DNA of 57,806 bases from Gemmatimonadota bacterium. GTDB lineage: Bacteria; Gemmatimonadota; Gemmatimonadetes; Longimicrobiales; Gaopeijiaceae. Shown one piece after another: positions 44,043 through 52,833 of the stretch (the stretch's first letter is position 1; each line of letters starts with the position of its first letter). Under the pieces are notes generated by a model, which searched no databases, was not told the DNA's origin, and saw only the letters and a program-made list of their open reading frames with translations. Position numbers and translations under genes: made by a program. The stretch lies in NCBI GenBank assembly GCA_029262115.1, contig JAJCZZ010000011.1, positions 1-57,806 on the forward strand, read 5' to 3'.

Positions 44043-47000
44043 ATGAGACGTCTTGCCGGGGTCTTGAGGGGTCTGGGATGCATGGGGGTGGCGGTGGGTC
44101 TCGGGACCGTGCCCACGGTCGTCGGCGCGCAGGAGCTGACCGACAGCGCGGAGATCGAGCGGCTGAGCGAGGGGCTACCGCTCGCGCCGGCTCACCGGCT
44201 GGCGTACACCGCGACGGACGGGTCGTGGATGAGCGTGGATGTCAGCCCCGACGGCCGCACGATCCTCTTCGACCATCTCGGCGATCTCTTCGAGGTGCCG
44301 ATCTCGGGCGGTGAGGCCCGCCGCCTGACCCGTGGGATGGGCTTCGACGCGCAACCGCGCTACAGCCCGGACGGCTCCGAGGTCGTCTTCACCTCCGACC
44401 GGAGCGGCGGCGAGAACCTCTGGGTCATCTCGCGGGATCTGGCGGACACCACCCAGATGACGAAAGGCGACCACGATTCATACGTCAGCCCGGAGTGGAC
44501 GCCGGACGGCCAGTACGTGGTCGCGACCAAGGGTAGCAAGCTCCACATGTGGCACCGCGATGGCGGCAGCGGGGTGCAGCTCATCGACGAGCCGGGCAAC
44601 TTACGCACGATCGGCGCCGCGTTCGGCGACGACGATCGGTACATCTGGTTCGCGGGCCGGGCGGCGCAGGGCAGCCTGTACAACAACGGTCTGGACCTGT
44701 ATCAGCTTGCCGTGTACGACCGGGACACGGGCGAGATTTCCGGGCGTTCCAACCGCTACGGCGGTGCCTTCCGTCCGACGCTGTCGCCCGACGGGCGTTG
44801 GGTCGTGTACGCCACCCGCCACATCGCGGATACGGGGCTGCGCATCCGCGACCTCGCGACCAATGAGGAGCGGTGGTTGGCCTGGCCCGTCCAGCGCGAC
44901 GATCAGGAGTCGTCGTCCCAGCGCGACGTCTATATGGGGATGAGCTTCACGCCGGATTCCCGCGAGGTCGTGGTCTCCTACGGGGGCGGCCTCTGGCGCG
45001 TTCCCGTGGATGGGTCGGCTCCCACTGCGGTTCCCTTCCGGGTGCAGGTGGACCTCCCGATAGGGCCCGTGGTCGATTTCGAGTACGCCGTCTCGGATGC
45101 GCCGACGTTCACGGTCAAACAGATTCGCGACGCCGTGCCTTCTCCAGACGGACAGCGGCTGGCCTTCACGGCCCTGTCGGAGTTGTACGTGGTGGACTGG
45201 CCGAACGGGGGCCTTCGTCGGGTGGCCGCCGACCAGGACGCCGTCCAACAGCACCCGACGTGGTCGCCGGACGGCCAGTGGCTGGCCTACACCACGTACG
45301 AAGCCGACGGCGGGCACGCCTACCGCGTCCGGACCGACGGCCGGGGTCAGCCGGAGCGACTCACCCGCGAAGCCTCGCTCTACCTGGAGCCCAGGTGGTC
45401 GCCGGACGGCCAGCGGATTCTCCTCCAGCGGTCTTCCCCACGTGTGTACGACGCGGCCCTCCAGCGTGGGATCCTCGGCGAGCCCGCCGATCTCGTCTGG
45501 GTGCCAGCGGCAGGTGGCGAGGCCACGGTCATCACGCCGGTCGGCAACCTCGGCAGCTTCCACTTCACGAACGACGCGGAGCGGATCTGGGCGTACTCGT
45601 CCGCGGATGGGCTCGTGTCGATGCGGTGGGACGGGACCGATCGAAAAGGTCACGTGAAGGTTCGGGGTCCCACATCGGCGGGGGGAAGCCAGGGCCAACT
45701 GGCCGGCGCCATCTGGATGGCGCCGACCGGGAATCTCGCGCTCGCCCAGGTGGTGAACGATCTGTACGTGGTCACGGTCCCCTACGTGGGTGGCGAGACA
45801 CCGACCATCAACGTCGCCCGACCGGAGAACGCCGACTTCCCGGCCCGTAAGGTGACGCGGATCGGCGGCCAGTTCCCCGCGTGGGGCGGTGACGGTCGCA
45901 CCGTGCACTGGTCGGTGGGCAACGCGCACTTCGCGTACGACATCGACGCCGCGGAAGCGTTCGAAGACAGCGTGGCCGCGGCGGAGCGAGCCGAGGACGA
46001 CGATCCCGAAGCGGATGACGAGGAGGCGGAGGATCCGGACGAGGACGAAGCCGACGACGAGGAGGACGACGACGCCCGCTACGAGCCGGTAGAGGAACGG
46101 ATCGCCATCACCGCGCAGCGAGACGTGCCGGACGGCGTGGTCGTGCTGACCGGTGCGCGGGTCGTGACGATGCGCGGGGAGGACGTCATCGAGCGCGGCG
46201 ACGTGGTCGTGCAAGGCAACCGGATCCAGGCCGTGGGACCGACGGGAAGTGTGACGGTTCCCGCCGGCGCCCGACGCATCGACGTGTCCGGTCGGACCAT
46301 CCTGCCGGGATACGTGGACACCCATGCCCACTTGCGGGCGGCGTACGGCTTCCACCGTGCTCAGCCATGGTCGTATGCGGCCAACCTCGCCTACGGCGTG
46401 ACGACCGCGCGCGACCCGCAGACCGGCACGACGGACGTCCTGACGTACGAGGACATGGTCCGCGCCGGCCGCACGCTCGGCCCGCGTATCTACTCCACGG
46501 GGCCCGGCGTCTTCAGCAGCGAGAACGTGCAGAGCCTCGAACACGCCCGCGACGTCCTGCGGCGGTACGCGGAGTACTACGACACCAGGACGATCAAGAT
46601 GTACGGCGCCGGCAACCGCGAGCAGCGGCAGTGGATCATCGAGGCCGCGCGCGAACTCGGGTTGATGCCGACCACGGAAGGATCTCTGGATCTCGAAGAG
46701 AATCTGACCATGGCCCAGGACGGGTACGCCGGCACCGAACACAACCTCCCGGGGATGCCCCTGTACGACGACGTGGTGCGGCTCGTGGCCGCGTCCCGGA
46801 TGGCCACCACACCGACGATGTTGGTGACCTACGGCGGTCCCTGGGCCGAGAACTACTTCTACGCCACGGAAGACGTCTTCGAGGACGAGAAGCTCCGGTA
46901 CTTCACGCCGTTCGAGGACGTACAGCAGCGGACGCTGCGCAGGCCTGGCCCGACGGGTGCGGGAAACAACGGGTGGTTCCACGAGAGCCAGTATCCGTTC

Positions 47001-47417
47001 CCGCTCATCGCGGACTTCGTCGATCGCGTGGTCGAGGCCGGCGGCCGAGGCGGCATCGGAAGCCATGGGCAGCTTCAGGGGCTCGGCTTCCACTGGGAGC
47101 TGTGGGCCATGGGGATGGGTCCGGACATGACGCCGCACGAAGCCCTCCGCATTGCCACGATCGTGGGAGCGGAGTCGCTCGGGCTGGATGAGGAGTTGGG
47201 CTCCATCGAAGCGGGTAAGCTGGCCGACCTCGTTGTCCTGGACGGCAACCCGCTGACCGACCTCCGGCGGAGTCGGGACATCCAGTGGGTCATGATGAAC
47301 GGGCGTCTGTACGACGCGGCCACGCTGGCAGAGCGGTATCCCCGTGAAACGCCGCCTCCGGCCTTCTACTGGCAGCGCGAGTTGGCGGTGCCAGCGCCTG
47401 CCGCCGGAATTCGGTAG
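44043..47417 (+). CDS. PD40 beta-propeller plus amidohydrolase, secreted
   Basis: A 1124-residue exported protein. After a signal peptide (GTVPTVVGAQ) comes a Tricorn/TolB-like propeller region with many PD40 motifs (VDVSPDGRTILFDHLGDLFE, YSPDGSEVVFTSDRSGGENL, WSPDGQWLAYTTYEADG, WSPDGQRILLQ). A linker of about 35 residues made mostly of Asp, Glu and Ala (46000-46080) follows. The last 440 residues are an amidohydrolase: LPGYVDTHAHLR, TTEGSLDLEENLTM and SIEAGKLADLVVLDGNPL. Such fusions are frequent in Gemmatimonadota and Bacteroidota; the propeller probably binds peptide substrates. A prolidase-like or other peptidase activity is possible. Confidence 0.86.
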   Translation: MRRLAGVLRGLGCMGVAVGLGTVPTVVGAQELTDSAEIERLSEGLPLAPAHRLAYTATDGSWMSVDVSPDGRTILFDHLGDLFEVPISGGEARRLTRGMGFDAQPRYSPDGSEVVFTSDRSGGENLWVISRDLADTTQMTKGDHDSYVSPEWTPDGQYVVATKGSKLHMWHRDGGSGVQLIDEPGNLRTIGAAFGDDDRYIWFAGRAAQGSLYNNGLDLYQLAVYDRDTGEISGRSNRYGGAFRPTLSPDGRWVVYATRHIADTGLRIRDLATNEERWLAWPVQRDDQESSSQRDVYMGMSFTPDSREVVVSYGGGLWRVPVDGSAPTAVPFRVQVDLPIGPVVDFEYAVSDAPTFTVKQIRDAVPSPDGQRLAFTALSELYVVDWPNGGLRRVAADQDAVQQHPTWSPDGQWLAYTTYEADGGHAYRVRTDGRGQPERLTREASLYLEPRWSPDGQRILLQRSSPRVYDAALQRGILGEPADLVWVPAAGGEATVITPVGNLGSFHFTNDAERIWAYSSADGLVSMRWDGTDRKGHVKVRGPTSAGGSQGQLAGAIWMAPTGNLALAQVVNDLYVVTVPYVGGETPTINVARPENADFPARKVTRIGGQFPAWGGDGRTVHWSVGNAHFAYDIDAAEAFEDSVAAAERAEDDDPEADDEEAEDPDEDEADDEEDDDARYEPVEERIAITAQRDVPDGVVVLTGARVVTMRGEDVIERGDVVVQGNRIQAVGPTGSVTVPAGARRIDVSGRTILPGYVDTHAHLRAAYGFHRAQPWSYAANLAYGVTTARDPQTGTTDVLTYEDMVRAGRTLGPRIYSTGPGVFSSENVQSLEHARDVLRRYAEYYDTRTIKMYGAGNREQRQWIIEAARELGLMPTTEGSLDLEENLTMAQDGYAGTEHNLPGMPLYDDVVRLVAASRMATTPTMLVTYGGPWAENYFYATEDVFEDEKLRYFTPFEDVQQRTLRRPGPTGAGNNGWFHESQYPFPLIADFVDRVVEAGGRGGIGSHGQLQGLGFHWELWAMGMGPDMTPHEALRIATIVGAESLGLDEELGSIEAGKLADLVVLDGNPLTDLRRSRDIQWVMMNGRLYDAATLAERYPRETPPPAFYWQRELAVPAPAAGIR

Positions 47418-47419
47418 AA

Positions 47420-49036
47420 GTGAAGTCGCTCGGAGGGGAGGCGATCGGGCCGAGGACGGTTCTCGGGCCAGCGAAGCGAAGCGGCCGGCCGCGGGGCGCA
47501 GGGGCGGTCGCGTCCGGATCGATGGTCGCGTCGGGATCGGGGGTTGCGTCCGGGGTGGGCGTAGCCGCCGGGATCGGGGTCGCCGCCGTCTTGGTGTGCA
47601 GCCTTCTACTCGCAGTCGCCCCTCTGTCCGCGCAGTCCGACGTGGCCTTCCCTCCGCAGGTCTACGCCGGACGGCGGGCGCAACTCATGGAGACGCTGCG
47701 CGCGCCGGTCGTGGTACCGGGCGAGTACATGATCCGTCACGGCGGCGAGAAGAAGCAGGAGGCCAACTTCTTCTACCTGACCGGCGTCGAGTCGCCGTAC
47801 GCCCTGCTGCTGATGGTTCCGTCCGAGAGCGGGGGCCATGAGGAGATCCTGTTCCTCCCTGATCACCGTCAGTTCGCGGGCGCACAGTACTCGTTCCAGG
47901 ACGAACGGCTCCTCGGGGCGGCGTGGAACCGTCTCATCCGTCGCGTGGAGCCGGGAGCCGAGGCCGAGGCGGCCACCGGGATCGACGAGACGGCCGCACT
48001 CGCGACGTTCAGCGACCGGTTGCGTGAGGCCGTCAGGGGCTTGCCCACGCTCTACTTCGTCGGCAGCGACGATCCGCTGTACGCCCCTCCGGGGTTGGAG
48101 GCCCCCCGCTCCGTTCGGGCGCAACTGAAAGCGTCGATCGACGCCTCATTGCCGGCGACCCGGGTGGCCGACGGAACGCCTGCGGTCGAGCGCATGCGGG
48201 TCGTGAAGGACCGCTGGGAGATCGACGCCCTGCGTCGGGCGGCGGACATCAGCGCCGCGGGACTCGTGGAGGCTATGCGCCGCATCCGCCCGGGCATGAA
48301 CGACCTGGAGGTCGCAGGCATCATGGAGTGGACGTGGAAGCGGGAAGGATCGCCTCGGGCGGCGTTCGCTCCGATCGTCGCGTCCGGGCCGGACGCCGTA
48401 TCGCTCTTCACCATCCGATCGGAGAACTACAACTCGGTCGACCGTGTCATCGAGCAAGACGATCTGGTCTTCATCGACTACGGCGCCGCCGAGTGGGCGA
48501 TGTACGGCTCCGACATCTGTCGCACCTTTCCCGCATCCGGACGCTTCACGGACGACCAACGCCGGCTGTACTCGATCGTGCTCGAGGCCCAGGACTCCGC
48601 CATCGCCCAGGTGCGACCGGGCAACCATATCCTGGACGTCATCCGGGCCGCGGCGCGGGTCTACCAGCGCCACGGCCTGGAGGCCAACGAGAACATCGAC
48701 GTGATGGGACCCGAACGAGTGTGGGGGCTGATGCCGTCGCCGACGCACTACCTGACCGAGGGGAAGGGACTCACCGCCTACACTGCGGTCAGCGGTCTCG
48801 GAGTGCGCGACATCGGCCACCACGTCGGGCTGGAGGCCACGGACGGGCGCGACTACTCGGGGCCGCTGGAAGCGGGCATGGTGTTCACTGTGGAGCCCAA
48901 GCTGTACGCGCCCGAACTGAACATCGCCATCATGATCGAGGACGTGATCCTGGTCACCGACGACGGTCACGAGAATCTGTCCGCAGGGGCTCCCAAGACG
49001 ATCGCGGAGATCGAGGCGATCATGGCGGGCCGGTAG
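47420..49036 (+). CDS. Secreted M24 family Xaa-Pro aminopeptidase
   Basis: A 538-residue aminopeptidase P-like enzyme. The creatinase-type N domain (HGGEKKQEANFFYLTGVESP) is followed by the pita-bread catalytic domain with metal ligands in VFIDYGAAEWAMYGSDICRT (two Asp), GHHVGLEA (His), FTVEPKLY (Glu) and MIEDVILVTDD (Glu). The GTG at 47420, three bases after the amidohydrolase stop, gives an 80-residue N-terminus with an odd Ala/Ser/Gly/Val repeat before the hydrophobic core ending APLSAQ. A start at the ATG at 47522 would make a normal signal peptide. It presumably trims X-Pro peptides outside the cytoplasm. Confidence 0.87.
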   Translation: MKSLGGEAIGPRTVLGPAKRSGRPRGAGAVASGSMVASGSGVASGVGVAAGIGVAAVLVCSLLLAVAPLSAQSDVAFPPQVYAGRRAQLMETLRAPVVVPGEYMIRHGGEKKQEANFFYLTGVESPYALLLMVPSESGGHEEILFLPDHRQFAGAQYSFQDERLLGAAWNRLIRRVEPGAEAEAATGIDETAALATFSDRLREAVRGLPTLYFVGSDDPLYAPPGLEAPRSVRAQLKASIDASLPATRVADGTPAVERMRVVKDRWEIDALRRAADISAAGLVEAMRRIRPGMNDLEVAGIMEWTWKREGSPRAAFAPIVASGPDAVSLFTIRSENYNSVDRVIEQDDLVFIDYGAAEWAMYGSDICRTFPASGRFTDDQRRLYSIVLEAQDSAIAQVRPGNHILDVIRAAARVYQRHGLEANENIDVMGPERVWGLMPSPTHYLTEGKGLTAYTAVSGLGVRDIGHHVGLEATDGRDYSGPLEAGMVFTVEPKLYAPELNIAIMIEDVILVTDDGHENLSAGAPKTIAEIEAIMAGR

Positions 49037-49127
49037 CGACCACACGGTCGCGGTTCAAACCGACCGGCGCCGAACGACGTCCAACCGAGAGAACGGTCGT
49101 AGCACTCGCCTCCTGCTCGGACGCTCC

Positions 49128-51551
49128 ATGGACCCCCTCGGTACGATTCGCGCGAGCGCGCGCGCCCTGATCCGCCGCCCTGCCTATACGCTCCTCACCA
49201 CCGCCACGCTCGCGGTCGGGATCGGTGGGACGACCGCGATGTACACGCTCATCGACGGCGTGCTCGTCGACTCGATTCCGTATGATGAGCCGGACCGGCT
49301 CGTCACCCTCGACGTCACGTCTGTGTCCTCGGGCTTCGGCATCTCGCTGTCGATCCCGCACTACATGGACTGGGCGGAGCGGAACCGCGTGTTTGACGAG
49401 ATCGGCGCGTCGGCCGGGACGTCGTTCGTGATGGAAACGGCCGAGGGGGCGCGCCAGATCGACGCGCGCATGGTGCTAGGTGACTTCTTCTCGGTGCTGG
49501 GTCTGGGCACGGTAGCGGGCCGAACCCTGACCGCCGAGGAGACGGAGGCCGACGCCGTCCCCCAGGCCGTGCTGAGCCACGCGTTCTGGCAGCAGGTGCT
49601 CGGCGGGGAGCCGGGCGTCGTCGGAAGTGCCGTCGTACTCGATGGGATTCCCCATGCGGTGGTGGGCGTCCTCGCACCGGGCCTGGGCTACCCCCGGCCG
49701 GACGTCGACCTGTACACACCCATGGGCGCGCAATCCGCCCGCCTTCCGTGGACCGCGCGGGGAAGCTCATTCGGCACCCGCGCGTTGGCTCGGCTGTCCG
49801 ACGCGGCCACGGTGGCGAGCGCACAACAGGATATGAACCGTGTGACCGCGGAGGTGGATGCGCAGAACGGGCAGGATCAGGTGACCGCGTCGGTGCGGAC
49901 GATCCAGGACCTCCTGCTCGGGGATGTGCGGCAAGGGCTCTGGGTGCTGATGGGTGCGGTGGTCCTGGTGCTCCTGATCGCGGGCGCCAACGTGGCCAAC
50001 CTGGCCCTCGCCCGTGGAGAAGGGCGGGCGGCCGAACTCGCGGTCCGGCGCGCGTTGGGCGCGGACGCCGGAGACACGGTCCGTCTTCTCCTGGCCGAGA
50101 GCCTGTGGCTGGCGGTCGTGGGCGGGGGTGCGGGCATCGCGCTCGCCTATCTCGCGGTCGGCTCCGTGCCGTCGTTCTTGCCCGTCGAGATCCCTTCGCT
50201 CGTCAGCGGCGGGATCGGCATCGACGGTCGGGTGCTCGCCTTCGCCCTGGCCGTCAGCCTCGGTGCGGGGCTGGTGTTCGGACTGGTCCCCTCGCTCCAG
50301 GCGTGGCGGGGGGTCGGGGGGCTGCGCGACGGCACGCGCGGGACGGGCAGCCGCACGAGCACCCGCTTCCGCAACGTCCTCGTTTCGGCCCAGGTGGCGC
50401 TGTCCGTCGTGCTTCTCGTGGGCTCCGGACTGTTGCTGCGCAGCCTCGGGGCGCTGTCATCGGTGGATAAGGGCTTCGATTCCGAAAGCGTCCTGACCGC
50501 CTGGATGGCGCCACCCAGAGGCACGTTCGACGAAGCAGGGGCGTGGGTCGCGTTCTACGACCAGGTGCTGGCCCGGGTCGAAGCGTCTCCGGATGTCCAG
50601 GTCGCGGCCGCGACGCTGCTCGTGCCGCTGTCGGGCAACTCCTGGGAGCGCCGTGTCCGCTCGGAGGCCGGCCCGGAAGATCCGCAGGAGCGGCCTTCCT
50701 TCCTGTTCAACCTGGTCACGGAGGACTACTTCGACGCCTTGGGTATTCCGCTGGTCCGAGGTCGCACGTTCGAGACCGGCGACACGGAGGGTGCCCCGTT
50801 CGTCACGGTCATCGACGAGACGATGGCGGACCGCTTCTGGCCGGGTGAAGACCCAGTGGGGCGTCAGGTGAGCTGGGGAGGGGACGCGGACGGGAACCCC
50901 GAGTGGCGCACGGTCGTCGGCGTCGTCGCCAACACGCGGCACTACGACCTCGCGAATGCGTCCCGTATCCAGGCGTACGTGCCCATGCGCCAAGCCGGTC
51001 GGGACTGGGGGGTGGGCCTCCGCGTCCTGGCCAAGGTGCGGGGCGACGCCGCTCCCGTGACGCGTCTGGTGCGTGAAACCGTCGCGGAGTTGCAGCCCAG
51101 CATTCCGGTGGCCGAGGTCCGCATGCTGGACGACTACGTGGCCGACGAGTTGGGAGCGAACCGCGCCATGGGTGTGGTGACCACCGCGTTCGGGATCGTG
51201 GCGGCCCTCCTGGCCTGCCTCGGGATCTTCGGCGTGCTCTCGCTCGCGGTGGCTCGACGGGCGCGAGAGATCGGTGTTCGGATTGCCGTGGGCGCCACTC
51301 CGCGAGGTGTGGTGGCACTCGTCGCGAGACAGGGCCTCACGATGGCGGCCATCGGCGGCGTGGTCGGCCTCGTGGTGGCCGCGTTGGCCGGCCGCGTGCT
51401 GGAAGCGTTCCTCTACGAGGTCCGGACCGTGGATCCGCTCGTGTACGGGGCGTCGCTCGCGTTGCTGATGACCGCGGCGGTCGCCGCGGTCGCCGTGCCC
51501 GCGGTCCGGGCCGCGAAAACGCCGCCGAGCGCGGTACTCCGCCAGGAGTGA
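49128..51551 (+). CDS. ADOP-type ABC transporter permease (FtsX/MacB-like)
   Basis: An 807-residue permease with duplicated FtsX-MacB_PCD architecture characteristic of acidobacterial/gemmatimonad ADOP proteins. It has an N-terminal helix (LLTTATLAVGIGGTTAMYTL), a periplasmic MacB_PCD domain and three membrane helices around LMGAVVLVLLIAGANVANLA. A second periplasmic domain follows (FLFNLVTEDYFDALGIPLVRG), then three more helices ending VRAAKTPPSAVLRQE. No ABC ATPase gene is adjacent, so the partner is elsewhere. Such permeases couple to efflux or lipoprotein/peptide export. It follows the M24 peptidase by 91 bases. Confidence 0.88.
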   Translation: MDPLGTIRASARALIRRPAYTLLTTATLAVGIGGTTAMYTLIDGVLVDSIPYDEPDRLVTLDVTSVSSGFGISLSIPHYMDWAERNRVFDEIGASAGTSFVMETAEGARQIDARMVLGDFFSVLGLGTVAGRTLTAEETEADAVPQAVLSHAFWQQVLGGEPGVVGSAVVLDGIPHAVVGVLAPGLGYPRPDVDLYTPMGAQSARLPWTARGSSFGTRALARLSDAATVASAQQDMNRVTAEVDAQNGQDQVTASVRTIQDLLLGDVRQGLWVLMGAVVLVLLIAGANVANLALARGEGRAAELAVRRALGADAGDTVRLLLAESLWLAVVGGGAGIALAYLAVGSVPSFLPVEIPSLVSGGIGIDGRVLAFALAVSLGAGLVFGLVPSLQAWRGVGGLRDGTRGTGSRTSTRFRNVLVSAQVALSVVLLVGSGLLLRSLGALSSVDKGFDSESVLTAWMAPPRGTFDEAGAWVAFYDQVLARVEASPDVQVAAATLLVPLSGNSWERRVRSEAGPEDPQERPSFLFNLVTEDYFDALGIPLVRGRTFETGDTEGAPFVTVIDETMADRFWPGEDPVGRQVSWGGDADGNPEWRTVVGVVANTRHYDLANASRIQAYVPMRQAGRDWGVGLRVLAKVRGDAAPVTRLVRETVAELQPSIPVAEVRMLDDYVADELGANRAMGVVTTAFGIVAALLACLGIFGVLSLAVARRAREIGVRIAVGATPRGVVALVARQGLTMAAIGGVVGLVVAALAGRVLEAFLYEVRTVDPLVYGASLALLMTAAVAAVAVPAVRAAKTPPSAVLRQE

Positions 51552-51633
51552 AGCCTGCGGGCCCTGCGGCGGCGGCTTCGCTGGCGCGGGGCCGGGGCCA
51601 TCGGTAGACCGAGGGCCGATCACGACCCTGCCG

Positions 51634-52833
51634 CTACCCCCACACCGATTCGAACAGCCGGGCAAAGTTCGCGCCCAGGACCTTCTCGATGACCCGGTCA
51701 GAGTGCCCTCGCAAGGAGAGCGCGTCGGCCAGCGTGTCGAGGCGGCGCGGATGGTTCAACTCGGGAACATACGGGATGGTGTCTTCCCGCGGCGCTGCGA
51801 TACCCATGGCCTGACGACGGGCCGACACCACTTCGAACTGCGCGTGGAACCCCTCGTCGACGGCCAGCGCCCGCACTCCCTGGTCGCTCCCGATTCCGAC
51901 GTGGTCCGCGCCACAGACGTCGAGCGCATGCTCGATGTGCCGAACCACGTCTTCGGTCGTCGGGGCCCCGGCCGGGTTGAGGAACGGCATGAGGTAGATG
52001 CCTATGACGCCCCCACGGTCGGCCAGCGTGCGCAAGGTCGCATCGTCCTTGTTGCGCGGATGGTCGAACAGGGCGTTGCACCCCGAGTGCGTCACCGCCA
52101 CGGGGCCCGGGGCCACCCGGATCCCCTCGGCGGTGGTCCGCCGGCCGCAGTGCGAAAGATCGACGAGGATCCCGAGTTCGCCCATTCGCTCGATGGCCGC
52201 CACGCCCAGCCGCGACAGCCCCGCGTTGGCGGGCTCCAGACAGCCATCTCCCAGGCGATTCCGGTCGTTGTACGTGAGTTGCACGATCCTCAGGCCGAGC
52301 CCGTGGAACAGGTCGAGCCGCTCCAGGCGACCCTCCAGTGGGACGGCGTCCTGAAACCCATAGATGATCCCCAGCAACCCGTCGCGCTTGGCTCGCAGCA
52401 GGTCCGGGTGGGTCCGGACCCGGCACAGGAAGTCCGGGTGGGCGTCGATCTCCCGCTCCCAGGCAGCCATCCGCGCCACGCTCCCGTCGAAGGGGTCCGG
52501 GGCGGTCGCGCCGACCACCCCCGCCGTCAGATTCACGGCGGTCACACCCGACGCCCGGACGTCCGCGAGCGCTTCAGCGGAGAGGGGTAGCCCTTCCTGC
52601 GGGATGTTGAATTGGATGGGGCTCGCGAGGGCGTCGATGACCATGGCCCGGTCGTATCCCGGCCACCGGCGCACCGTCGCCGCACCCGGGATCGCCACCC
52701 ACCGTTCGGCGGCGTCCGCCGGATCAGAGAGGCCCACCGCGACGAGGGCGCCCCCGGTCGCGAGGAAGGTCCGGCGGTCGATACCTTCGCATCCTTCGGA
52801 CGGGTCGGATGTCCCGAATGTCCGCTCCTCCAT
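51634..52833 (-). CDS. M19 dipeptidase-like protein lacking key metal ligands, Tat-exported
   Basis: A 399-residue protein with a Tat signal (DRRTFLATGGALVAVGLSD) and the peptidase M19 fold. The later histidines are present in VDLSHCGRRTT and THSGCNALFDHPRNKDD, and VGIGSDQGV matches the fold. However, the usual DGHND is replaced by VIDALASP, and the bridging Glu (MEGG in the paralogue at 30161) reads GFQDA. The binuclear zinc site should therefore be incomplete. The stop of the upstream serine hydrolase shares a base with its ATG (TGATG). It may bind rather than cleave peptides, or use a mononuclear site. Confidence 0.82.
   Translation of the reverse strand: MEERTFGTSDPSEGCEGIDRRTFLATGGALVAVGLSDPADAAERWVAIPGAATVRRWPGYDRAMVIDALASPIQFNIPQEGLPLSAEALADVRASGVTAVNLTAGVVGATAPDPFDGSVARMAAWEREIDAHPDFLCRVRTHPDLLRAKRDGLLGIIYGFQDAVPLEGRLERLDLFHGLGLRIVQLTYNDRNRLGDGCLEPANAGLSRLGVAAIERMGELGILVDLSHCGRRTTAEGIRVAPGPVAVTHSGCNALFDHPRNKDDATLRTLADRGGVIGIYLMPFLNPAGAPTTEDVVRHIEHALDVCGADHVGIGSDQGVRALAVDEGFHAQFEVVSARRQAMGIAAPREDTIPYVPELNHPRRLDTLADALSLRGHSDRVIEKVLGANFARLFESVWG

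Noticed and set aside
44601-47138. An 845-codon antisense open frame opposite the PD40-amidohydrolase
   Set aside because: Typical of GC-rich genes with biased third positions; the plus strand shows clear domain motifs and the antisense none.
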